From the NCBI RefSeq assembly GCF_003254545.1, contig NZ_QJRH01000073.1:372001-436000 (forward strand): a stretch of DNA of 64,000 bases, given 5' to 3'. Shown in pieces: positions 56,777-64,000 of the stretch. This DNA comes from Flavobacterium tistrianum. GTDB lineage: Bacteria > Bacteroidota > Bacteroidia > Flavobacteriales > Flavobacteriaceae. Position 1 is the stretch's first letter. Each line of letters starts with the position of its first letter. The position numbers and the translations under genes were made by a program. Below the pieces are notes generated by a model. The model made no database searches. It worked only from the letters and a program-made list of their open reading frames with translations, and had not been told where the DNA came from.

Positions 56777-56805
56777 CTTACTGAGTCTTTTAGAAGTAAT
56801 CGTAA

Positions 56806-56915
56806 AAAGTCGGAGACTTTTATTACGTTTAGAAATTCTAAGACCAGAAAAAATTACGCAAAGTCAGAGACATTTGCGCAGCTTTTCAATTCAAATATAG
56901 TACTCTTTGCAAAGC
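56806..56915 (+). repeat. AAAGTCRGAGAC repeat family, copy R2
   Basis: Plus-strand copy like R1: AAAGTCGGAGACTTTTATTACG in parts, then ACGCAAAGTCAGAGACATTTGCGC. Copy R3 follows without a gap. Confidence 0.7.
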
Positions 56916-57020
56916 TAAGAGACTTTTATTCCGTTTAGAAATTCTAAGACAAAAAAATACGCAAAGTCAGAGTGACATTTGCGCATTTTTTTAATTCAAA
57001 TCTGGGACTCTTTGCAGAGC
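56916..57020 (+). repeat. AAAGTCRGAGAC repeat family, copy R3
   Basis: Tandem with R2: TAAGAGACTTTTATTCCG and ACGCAAAGTCAGAGTGACATTTGCGC in parts, ending TTTGCAGAGC. It has one extra dinucleotide in the loop. Confidence 0.65.
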
Positions 57021-57024
57021 CGGG

Positions 57025-57090
57025 AAAGAGGCTTTAAAGATTAAAACCTCTTTTGTTAATTCTTGTAATTTGCCGATATTAAGATTATAT
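57025..57090 (+). pseudogene. Decayed copy of the TPR gene 3' end
   Basis: AAAGAGGCTTTAAAG followed by ATTAAAACCTCTTTT, then related downstream bases, matches the coding end of the TPR gene (54635-54703) with a few mismatches over about 65 bp. The toxin-remnant block lies between the two copies. It is too short to encode anything. Confidence 0.6.
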
Positions 57091-57150
57091 GTTTTCTGAT
57101 ATTGTGAACGAAATTAATGTTCATTTATAATATTTAATATCAAAATTAAT

Positions 57151-57573
57151 TTAATTATGTTCAATTAAAAAATCTTTGTCTCTCAATTCACCTAAAGTAA
57201 AACCATATTTTTTAACAACGGGATAATCATTTATAATATCCTCCCAGTTTTTGTTTCCTAATGCAATAGAATCGTAAACAAATAAATAAATTTTATCTTC
57301 ATTTTTATAAAGATCTTCAATACACATTGGCTTTCCATTTCTTTGAAAATAAGCAGTTCCTAATTCAATATTTTTATTTCCTGCATATGCTTTCACAAGA
57401 GTATTAATTGCATAAGGCCTAGGGTCACTATAGTTATGTAAAATTGTATCTGATGACGCTTCAATGTAAAGAACACTATCTGTATTATTTTTAAACTTGA
57501 TTTTATAGTGACAATTTTCAGTGTCTTTTGGTGTACAGGATGCTAATAATATTAGAAAAAGAATATTTCTCAT
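57151..57573 (-). CDS. Immunity-like lipoprotein 5
   Basis: A 140-residue lipoprotein with lipobox Cys13 (LLASCTPKD) and a soluble domain with CHYKIKFKNNTDSVLYIEAS, a beta-rich pattern. The frame is open to 57597, but the ATG at 57573 begins the signal peptide. It follows a short toxin-tail frame that ends at 57611 and the repeat copy R5, the same order as immunity-like gene 4. No toxin body remains. Function by position only. Confidence 0.58.
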   Translation of the reverse strand: MRNILFLILLASCTPKDTENCHYKIKFKNNTDSVLYIEASSDTILHNYSDPRPYAINTLVKAYAGNKNIELGTAYFQRNGKPMCIEDLYKNEDKIYLFVYDSIALGNKNWEDIINDYPVVKKYGFTLGELRDKDFLIEHN

Positions 57574-57610
57574 TACTTTAAATTTTAATTTTTGCATTAT
57601 ATAATTTTAA

Positions 57611-57709
57611 TCATTGGTCAGATTCAGCATAAGATCCAAAAGACCAACTTCCCAGCTCTCCGAAGTCTTCCCTACGAGTGCTACGCAAATGTCTCCGACT
57701 TTGCGCCAT
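57611..57709 (-). pseudogene. Short toxin-tail frame 3, sharing the start of fragment 2
   Basis: A 32-residue frame, starting MAQSRRHLRSTRREDFGELG and then diverging to SWSFGSYAESDQ. The start is 65-70 percent identical by eye to the frame MAQSQRHLRSTIKKDFGELG beside fragment 2 (56644-56727). Both lie inside repeat copies (R4, R5). It is unclear whether this is a translated peptide or a conserved repeat. Confidence 0.4.
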
Positions 57710-57757
57710 CTCAGATACTTCTTAAAACACAAAAACATCTAGAAAGTCTCCGACTTT
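57651..57757 (-). repeat. AAAGTCRGAGAC repeat family, copy R5
   Basis: Minus-strand copy with AAAGTCGGAGAC, GCGCAAAGTCGGAGACATTTGCG in parts, ending GACTTCGGAGAGCTGGG, the same edge as R4. Confidence 0.7.
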
Positions 57758-57973
57758 AAATGAATACAAGTATAGAGATTTATTGGTTTTAAATCTAAAA
57801 TTTACCATTCAAATATCGGCATTTTAAAATTGCATTAAGCTTAAATCATTTACATAATAACTTATAGCGAAACAAAAATAATCAACCCTCTAAAAACCAA
57901 CCCCAATTATTATCAAATTTTTAAATCTCATGGTTTTTAGAAAAATTTTAAGAAACCTTATTTTTCAAATTAC

Positions 57974-57981
57974 TATATTTG
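57974..57981 (+). promoter_or_regulatory. -7 element (TATATTTG) before RND operon 2
   Basis: Exact match to TAnnTTTG, 67 bp before the ATG at 58048. Probably the promoter of the small gene and the RND operon. The gap before it (57758-57973) holds no gene or repeat. Confidence 0.55.
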
Positions 57982-58047
57982 GCGCACTTTAAAGAATAAT
58001 TAATCCCACTTTTTAAGGAACAAAATTGTAATTCCTGCTGTAGTTGT

Positions 58048-58407
58048 ATGAAACCCACTAAGTTCATATATATCGTTTTACTTTCGCTGCTTTGTTTTTT
58101 CAGAGGCACCGAGACGTATTCGCCGATTTATACTTTCAGCAGCTGTATTACCTTAGATAGCGTTGCGGCAGACGATACACAAATATTTTCTTCTGACTTT
58201 TCTTCTTCTAAAAATTTAGAAGTTCATTATAAGCTCAAAAAGAAAATGAAATGCAGAGCGACTACTTTGGAACAAAGTACGATCAGAGCTCCGTATCTCA
58301 GCAATTTGGTTAATTTCAAGCTTTATAAAGAAAGCTTAATCTATGGTATAGCTTCAATATACCATATTGAAAGACATCCTCATCTTCATTTGTACCAACT
58401 TTTCTAG
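58048..58407 (+). CDS. Small exported hypothetical protein before RND operon 2
   Basis: A 119-residue protein with an N-terminal hydrophobic segment (about residues 7-18, signal-like) and a polar remainder with Cys33 and Cys69. No family recognised. It lies directly upstream of the second RND operon, 217 bp before the adaptor gene, in the same direction and under the same likely promoter. It may be a regulator or chaperone of the pump or a separate gene. Confidence 0.5.
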   Translation: MKPTKFIYIVLLSLLCFFRGTETYSPIYTFSSCITLDSVAADDTQIFSSDFSSSKNLEVHYKLKKKMKCRATTLEQSTIRAPYLSNLVNFKLYKESLIYGIASIYHIERHPHLHLYQLF

Positions 58408-58624
58408 GCTGCAAAATTTCGTCGTTTTTATATTCTAGTATTCTGGAACAATACCTCATTTATGTATGTGATTGAGTTGCTATTGCTATAAAAACATTTC
58501 TCTAAAACGGTACTTTTCAAAAAGAGAAACATCCGTACGCCTTATTATTTTCAAAATCCAAATTCGAACTCCCGATATTTTAGTATCAAGGGAGCACATC
58601 TATTTATTCAAAAATTTAAACCTA

Positions 58625-59719
58625 ATGATGAGCATTTATAAAAATCCATTTCTTTTATGCACCTTGGCTTTATTCGTTTTAGTCTCGTGCGGAGATAAAG
58701 CAAAAAAAGATTCAAACAACATAAAAACAGTTCCTGTTTATAAGGTAACCCTAAAAGACACCATAGTTTCGAGCAAATTTGTTGCCGATGTACATGCTAA
58801 AAACAATGTAGAAATTCACGTTCGTATTCCGGGTTTACTGGATAAAGTTTACGTTAGCGAAGGACAAAAAGTAAAAAAAGGGCAAATCCTTTTCAAAATA
58901 AGCGATGTTGAACTTCAGATTCAGCTTCTAAAAGCCGAAGCTGTTTACAAAAGCGCAAAAGCCGATTTAAGAATTGCAACGGTAGAATTGGAACAGGCGC
59001 AAACCCTTTTCAATAAAAAAGTAATTGCAGACAAAGAATTAGAATTATCTAAAGCAAAATATGAAGCCGCTTCCGCGAAAGTTGCACACGCAGTTGCCGA
59101 AAGAAAAGCAATCAACCAACAGATTAGCTTTACCACAATCCGCGCGCCATTTGACGGAACAATTGACCGTATTCCGTTTAAAGAAGGCAGTTTAGTAGAA
59201 AACGGTTCGTTACTGACAACTGTTTCTCAATTGGACGACGTTTACGCCTATTTCTCAATTCCTGAGAACACGTATTTCCAAATGATGGAAGACAAAACCT
59301 TAAACACGCAGGGCGATATCAAATTGGTATTGCCAAACGGACAAGTTTACGATCAAAAAGGAGAATTAAGAACCGCTGACGGAGAAATCGACAGACAAAC
59401 GGGTTCTATTCAATACAAAGCAAAATTTCACAATCCGCAAGGATTTATCAAACACGGAACTTCTGGTAAACTGATTATTTCAGAGCCAAAAACCAATGCA
59501 ATTTTAATTCCGCAGAAAGCTGTATTTTTTATTCAGGACAAACAATACGTTTTCCGCGTGAACAAAGATGGAGTAGTTAAAATGACGAATGTTACAATTG
59601 AAACAACTCTAGATGATGTTTATATCTTGAACGAAGGTCTAAAAAGCGACGACCTGATTGTACAAGAAGGTACGCAATCATTGAGAGACGGCGATAAAAT
59701 CAACATGAAACAAATGTAG
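58625..59719 (+). CDS. RND efflux periplasmic adaptor lipoprotein, operon 2
   Basis: A 364-residue membrane-fusion protein with lipobox Cys22 (FVLVSCGDK). The order is lipoyl half (EIHVRIPGLLDKVYVSEGQK), alpha hairpin (about 100-170), second lipoyl half (TIRAPFDGTIDRIPFKEG), barrel and membrane-proximal domain. The frame is open from 58472 but the extension lacks a signal; the ATG at 58625 (or 58628) is used. It is the first structural gene of MFP-RND-OMF operon 2, 50 bp before the pump. Confidence 0.88.
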   Translation: MMSIYKNPFLLCTLALFVLVSCGDKAKKDSNNIKTVPVYKVTLKDTIVSSKFVADVHAKNNVEIHVRIPGLLDKVYVSEGQKVKKGQILFKISDVELQIQLLKAEAVYKSAKADLRIATVELEQAQTLFNKKVIADKELELSKAKYEAASAKVAHAVAERKAINQQISFTTIRAPFDGTIDRIPFKEGSLVENGSLLTTVSQLDDVYAYFSIPENTYFQMMEDKTLNTQGDIKLVLPNGQVYDQKGELRTADGEIDRQTGSIQYKAKFHNPQGFIKHGTSGKLIISEPKTNAILIPQKAVFFIQDKQYVFRVNKDGVVKMTNVTIETTLDDVYILNEGLKSDDLIVQEGTQSLRDGDKINMKQM

Positions 59720-59769
59720 GTTATCGATCTGTAAAACAGTTATTTAATTATTTATCTAAAACATTTAAA

Positions 59770-62700
59770 ATGATAGAGTTATTTATCAGAAGGAAAATAT
59801 TGTCATTAATCATCTCGGTTATGATAGTCCTTCTGGGATTGCTGGCGTTGTTTCAGCTTCCTATTACCCAATTCCCAGACATTGTACCGCCGTCTGTAAC
59901 CGTTACAGCAAAATATACAGGAGCAAACGCAGAAGTTTCGGCCAATGCCGTCGCCCTTCCGTTAGAAAGAGCCATAAATGGAGTTCCCGGAATGACGTAT
60001 ATGTCAACCGTAACTTCCAACGATGGTTTGACATTAATTCAGGTTTTCTTTGAAGTAGGAACCGATCCCGATCTGGCTGCCGTAAACGTGCAGAACCGTG
60101 TAACTACGATATTGGATGAACTTCCAGAAGAGGTAATTCGTGCCGGAGTTACGACCGAAAAAGAGGTAAACAGTATGTTGATGTACTTGAACATTACAAG
60201 TACCGACAAAACTCAGGATGAGCAGTTTATCTTCAACTTTACCGATATTAATATCCTTCAGGAATTAAAACGTATTGATGGTGTCGGACGTGCCGAAATC
60301 ATGGGTCAGAAAGAATATTCGATGCGTGTCTGGCTGGATCCCGAAAAGATGCTTTCGTATAATATTTCGGCAAATGAAGTGATTGCTTCTCTTCAAAAAC
60401 AAAATATTTCTGCCGCACCAGGTAAAGTGGGTGAAGGCTCAGGACAAATGAACAATCAATTACAATATGTAATTAAATATGGAGGAAAATTCTTCGAGCC
60501 AAAACAATATGAAGAAATTCCGTTAAGAGCCAATCCAGACGGAACAATTTTAAGATTAAAAGACATCTCAAAAATTGAATTTGGTGCAATGAGTTACGGA
60601 ATGGTTTCTAAAACCGACGGAAAACCTTCTGCATCAATCATGCTAAAACAACGTCCGGGTTCGAATGCTTCTGAAGTTATTGCGAGCGTAAAAGAAAAAA
60701 TGGCTGAATTGAAAGTTTCTTCTTTTCCTCCTGGAATGGAATTTAATATTGCTTACGACGTTTCTCGTTTCCTTGACGCTTCGATTCATGAAGTATTAAG
60801 AACTTTGGTTGAAGCCTTTATTTTGGTTGCATTTGTAGTTTTCCTTTTCCTTCAGGATTGGAGATCGACTTTGATTCCAGTATTGGCAGTTCCTGTGGCG
60901 CTTATTGGTTCGTTTACCTTTATGTCCATGATGGGATTCTCGATCAATTTATTGACGCTTTTTGCTTTGGTACTTTCTATCGGAATTGTGGTTGATAATG
61001 CAATTGTCGTCGTCGAAGCCGTTCACGTAAAAATCACCGAAGAACATATGTCGCCAATGGATGCTACCATTAGCGCCATGAAAGAAATTACAGGTGCCGT
61101 TATTGCAATTACGATTGTGATGGCTGCTGTATTTATTCCGGTTGCTTTCTTGAGCGGTCCTGTTGGGGTTTTCTACAGGCAGTTCTCATTGACAATGGCA
61201 ATTAGTATTGTCATTTCGGGTATTAATGCCCTTACGCTTACTCCTGCCCTCTGTGCTATTATGCTGAAAGCGCACGATCCTAATAAAGAGAAAAAATCGC
61301 TTTTAGATCGTTTCTTCCATAGATTCAACCATTGGTTTGATAATATTACTTCAAAATACATCAAAGTATTGGTGAAATTTGCTGACCGTAACACTGTAAC
61401 CGTAGGTTTATTAGTGCTGTTTTGCGTATTGACTTGGGGAACAACCAAATTCTTAGCGTCAGGTTTTATCCCGACGGAAGATCAGGGAATGGTGTACGTA
61501 AGTGTTACAACGCCACAAGGAGCAACTGTAGAACGTACTGAAAAAGCTTTAGATGAAGTAACCAAAATTGCTCAAGGAATTAAAGGTGTAGACAACGTAA
61601 CAACTCTTGCAGGATACAGTATTGTAACTGAAATCGCTGGAGCTTCGTACGGAATGGGAATGATCAACTTAAAAGACTGGAGCGAACGTGATATTTCGGT
61701 TACCGAATTTATGGCTGAACTTACCGAAAAAACAAAAAACATTGCCGATGCACAAATCGAGATTTTTGCACCACCAACCGTTCCCGGATTTGGTAATACG
61801 AGTGGTTTCGAGCTTCGTTTATTAGATAAATCTGGAGGAAGCATTACCAATACCGATAAAGTAACCAAAGAATTCATAAAAGAATTAAACGCTTCGCCAG
61901 AAATTCAGAACTCATTTTCGAGTTTTGACGCCACTTTCCCGCAATATTTAATTCATATTGATTACGATCTTGCGGCTAAAAAAGGAATTTCGGTTGACAA
62001 TGCCATGAGCACTTTGCAGACGATGTTAGGTTCTTTTTATGCAACCAATTTTATCCGTTTCTCTCAAATGTATAAAGTGATGGTTCAGGCAAGTCCACAA
62101 TTCCGCCAAAATCCAGAAAGTATTTTGGATATGTATTTGAAGAATGAAACAGGCGAAATGGTTCCGTTTTCTACTTTCATCAAATTAGAAAGAGTTTATG
62201 GACCTGAAGTTTTAACGCGTTACAACATGTACATGTCGGCTATGATTAACGGTGAACCTGCTGAAGGTTACAGTTCTGGAGACGCCATTGCCACCGTCGA
62301 AAGAATTGCTGCCGAAAAACTGCCAAGCCGTTTTGAAGTAGAATGGTCTGGTATGACGCGCGAAGAGATTCTGTCTGGTAACCAAACGACATACATTTTT
62401 GCACTTTGTATACTTTTTGTATACTTATTACTTGCGGCTCAATACGAAAGTTTATTGCTTCCGTTTCCAGTATTATTGAGTCTTCCAGTTGGAGTTTTCG
62501 GTTCTTACATTGCACTTGTAATGGTGGGACTCGATAATAATATTTATGCTCAAGTAGCACTCGTCATGCTGATTGGTCTACTCGCCAAGAACGCCATTCT
62601 GATTGTAGAATTTGCAATGGCACAGAACAAACTCGGACGTGATATTGTCGAAGCCGCAATTGAAGGAGCCAGACTTCGTTTCCGTCCTATTTTGATGACC

Positions 62701-62886
62701 TCTTTTGCTTTTATTTCAGGATTGATTCCGCTTTGTATCGCTTCTGGTGCGGGTGCAATTGGTAACCGTTCGATCGGTACGGCAGCTGCGGGTGGAATGT
62801 TAATAGGAACTGTGTTTGGCCTTTTGATTATTCCTGGACTTTACATACTGTTTGCGAAATTGGAAAAACGAATGAATAAAAATTAA
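59770..62886 (+). CDS. RND efflux transporter, HAE1 family, operon 2
   Basis: A 1038-residue inner-membrane pump with the AcrB layout (signature FPDIVPPSVTVTAKYTGAN). The helix-4 relay pair is Asp409-Asn410 (GIVVDNAIVVVE): the second Asp of AcrB is Asn here, unlike the Asp-Asp of operon 1. The lysine in LLAKNAILIVEFA is kept. The change could lower or alter proton coupling, although other Bacteroidota pumps may carry it. The outer-membrane gene follows after three bases. Confidence 0.9.
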   Translation: MIELFIRRKILSLIISVMIVLLGLLALFQLPITQFPDIVPPSVTVTAKYTGANAEVSANAVALPLERAINGVPGMTYMSTVTSNDGLTLIQVFFEVGTDPDLAAVNVQNRVTTILDELPEEVIRAGVTTEKEVNSMLMYLNITSTDKTQDEQFIFNFTDINILQELKRIDGVGRAEIMGQKEYSMRVWLDPEKMLSYNISANEVIASLQKQNISAAPGKVGEGSGQMNNQLQYVIKYGGKFFEPKQYEEIPLRANPDGTILRLKDISKIEFGAMSYGMVSKTDGKPSASIMLKQRPGSNASEVIASVKEKMAELKVSSFPPGMEFNIAYDVSRFLDASIHEVLRTLVEAFILVAFVVFLFLQDWRSTLIPVLAVPVALIGSFTFMSMMGFSINLLTLFALVLSIGIVVDNAIVVVEAVHVKITEEHMSPMDATISAMKEITGAVIAITIVMAAVFIPVAFLSGPVGVFYRQFSLTMAISIVISGINALTLTPALCAIMLKAHDPNKEKKSLLDRFFHRFNHWFDNITSKYIKVLVKFADRNTVTVGLLVLFCVLTWGTTKFLASGFIPTEDQGMVYVSVTTPQGATVERTEKALDEVTKIAQGIKGVDNVTTLAGYSIVTEIAGASYGMGMINLKDWSERDISVTEFMAELTEKTKNIADAQIEIFAPPTVPGFGNTSGFELRLLDKSGGSITNTDKVTKEFIKELNASPEIQNSFSSFDATFPQYLIHIDYDLAAKKGISVDNAMSTLQTMLGSFYATNFIRFSQMYKVMVQASPQFRQNPESILDMYLKNETGEMVPFSTFIKLERVYGPEVLTRYNMYMSAMINGEPAEGYSSGDAIATVERIAAEKLPSRFEVEWSGMTREEILSGNQTTYIFALCILFVYLLLAAQYESLLLPFPVLLSLPVGVFGSYIALVMVGLDNNIYAQVALVMLIGLLAKNAILIVEFAMAQNKLGRDIVEAAIEGARLRFRPILMTSFAFISGLIPLCIASGAGAIGNRSIGTAAAGGMLIGTVFGLLIIPGLYILFAKLEKRMNKN

Positions 62887-62889
62887 ACA

Positions 62890-64000
62890 ATGAAAGACAT
62901 AATAAATCAATATAAAAATACTGATATGATAAGGACAACCAAAAGTGCCGTTGTAATTACGGGAATTTTACTTTTGACAGCTTGTTCTGCACCAAAAGTC
63001 AGTAACAAACTAAATGCAGCAAAGCTTCCAGAAAATTTTGATGCACAAAGGAAAGAAGCATCAAGCGAGACATTTATTCCGTTAAAGACAGAAACCTTTT
63101 TTAAAGATCCAAAACTAGAAGTTTTATTAAAGAAAGCTATTGCCAAAAATCCTGATTATTTAATCATGCAGGAAAGAATCTTGATTGCCAATTCGCATTT
63201 AAAAGTGGCAAAACTGGCGCTTCTTCCCTCTTTAGATCTTGTTGCCGATGCTTCTGGAACACACTATGGAAAATATACTATGGAAGGCGTTGGTAACTAT
63301 GATACTAACTTCTCTCAGAATATTACAGATAAACAAAAAATCAATGAAAAGGTAACTCCTAACTTTTTTCTAGGAGCAAAAGTTTCTTGGGAAGCCGACA
63401 TTTGGGGAAAACTAAGCAATCGTAAAAAGGCAGCGCAACAGCGATTTTTTGCCTCTCAGCAAGGAATGCGTTTGTTGCAAACACGCCTTTTAGGAGATGT
63501 TGCCGACTTGTATTTTAAACTTGTAGCTTTAGACAAACAAGCGGCGATTTACGACAACAACTTGAAAACCCAAGAAAGAGCATTGGATATTGTTTCTGCA
63601 CAAAGATCGGTTGGAAAAGCTACTGAATTGGCTGTACAGCAGTTTAACGCGCAAAACAATAATATTCATGCCGAGGCTTCAGAATTAAAATTAAGTATCG
63701 ATCAGACTGAAAAAGCTTTATTGACACTTTTGGGTGAATATGGCGGAAAAATTGACAGAAGCAGTGATTTCCTAGCTGGACATTTAGAGGTTTTAAATCA
63801 AAAAATAAGCGTAGATTCTATTATTCATAAAAGACCAGATGTATCTGAAGCTTACTTCGAATTATTAGCAAGTAACGCCGATGCTAAATCGGCTCGAGCT
63901 GCCTTTTTCCCGACTGTAAATCTGGGCGGTTATGCTGGTTTCAACTCATTTTCGTTCAACACCTTATTTGACGCTGGTTCTTTCGCTTGGCAATTATTGG
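62890..64000 (+). CDS. RND efflux outer-membrane lipoprotein, operon 2 (cut by window edge)
   Basis: The frame from ATG 62890 stays open to the window end (370 codons of an expected ~470). It has a lipobox Cys32 (LLLTACSAPK; Cys20 if ATG 62926 is used) and OMF signatures: PNFFLGAKVSWEADIWGKLS, RSVGKATELAVQQFNAQ, and IIHKRPDVSEAYFELLASNA. The start is three bases after the pump. It is the channel of operon 2. Confidence 0.88.
   Translation, partial: MKDIINQYKNTDMIRTTKSAVVITGILLLTACSAPKVSNKLNAAKLPENFDAQRKEASSETFIPLKTETFFKDPKLEVLLKKAIAKNPDYLIMQERILIANSHLKVAKLALLPSLDLVADASGTHYGKYTMEGVGNYDTNFSQNITDKQKINEKVTPNFFLGAKVSWEADIWGKLSNRKKAAQQRFFASQQGMRLLQTRLLGDVADLYFKLVALDKQAAIYDNNLKTQERALDIVSAQRSVGKATELAVQQFNAQNNNIHAEASELKLSIDQTEKALLTLLGEYGGKIDRSSDFLAGHLEVLNQKISVDSIIHKRPDVSEAYFELLASNADAKSARAAFFPTVNLGGYAGFNSFSFNTLFDAGSFAWQLL

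Noticed and set aside
54751..57757. CRISPR-like array from the AAAGTCRGAGAC repeats
   Set aside because: Copies are about 105-110 bp, in both orientations, irregularly spaced and without uniform spacers or cas genes.

Overview
The window is AT-rich chromosomal DNA from a Bacteroidota bacterium, most likely a Flavobacterium. Evidence: Bacteroidota-type -7 promoter elements (TAnnTTTG) before many genes, weak or absent Shine-Dalgarno sequences, many TTG or misplaced upstream start candidates, LytTR two-component pairs, STN/carboxypeptidase-regulatory fusions, and dense short palindromic intergenic repeats. No rRNA, tRNA, CRISPR array or complete insertion sequence was seen.

Layout. (1) 0.2-11.8 kb: a stress and detoxification block. 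It holds a chloroperoxidase-like hydrolase, an isochorismatase-family hydrolase, an alginate-export-type porin, an operon of a secreted M17-N protein, a YtcJ-type amidohydrolase and a DoxX protein, then Dps, a DUF1275 protein, a small GNAT, an MhqD-like hydrolase with a cupin, and an MhqA/O-like double-VOC ring-cleavage dioxygenase. The first and last of these genes share a 14-bp dyad at an identical distance from the -7 element. (2) 12-14.5 kb: an Mrr-type restriction endonuclease, a MITE-like repeat, a membrane protein and an HTH protein. (3) 14.6-20.4 kb: a complete RND efflux operon on the minus strand. (4) 20.7-28.2 kb: a fabH-LytS-LytR operon, a double-Usp protein, a DoxX-like gene and a second LytS-LytR pair. 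(5) 25.6-36.5 kb: Ohr, OsmC, DUF1223, two secreted alpha/beta hydrolases and a membrane cupin. Three promoters here (25.7, 31.0 and 31.7 kb) carry the same 21-bp-period direct repeat 33 bp from the -7 element. It resembles an AgrA/LytTR operator and is probably read by the LytTR regulator at 26.5 kb. An OxyR with both redox cysteines lies at 36.9-37.8 kb. (6) 38.2-43.7 kb: a type VI secretion effector island with an internally deleted hcp (tssD) remnant, an intact vgrG, a frameshifted effector, two immunity-like genes and a second vgrG 3' remnant. (7) 43.8-52.7 kb: a Trp-rich leader peptide before a small gene, a divergent SDR/HxlR pair, a ChaA-type antiporter, an STN protein with GLQ-type repeats, and the oxidative pentose phosphate operon gnd-zwf-pgl. 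(8) 53-57.8 kb: a TPR lipoprotein followed by a graveyard of orphan polymorphic-toxin tails, immunity-like genes and a repeat family. (9) 58-64 kb: a second RND efflux operon on the plus strand, whose outer-membrane gene runs off the window.

The main theme is protection against electrophiles, oxidants and xenobiotics (quinone-type detoxification, peroxide defence, two RND pumps, NADPH-generating pentose phosphate genes), with eroding interbacterial-competition islands inserted. All functions are inferred from sequence reading and family knowledge; no database search was possible.
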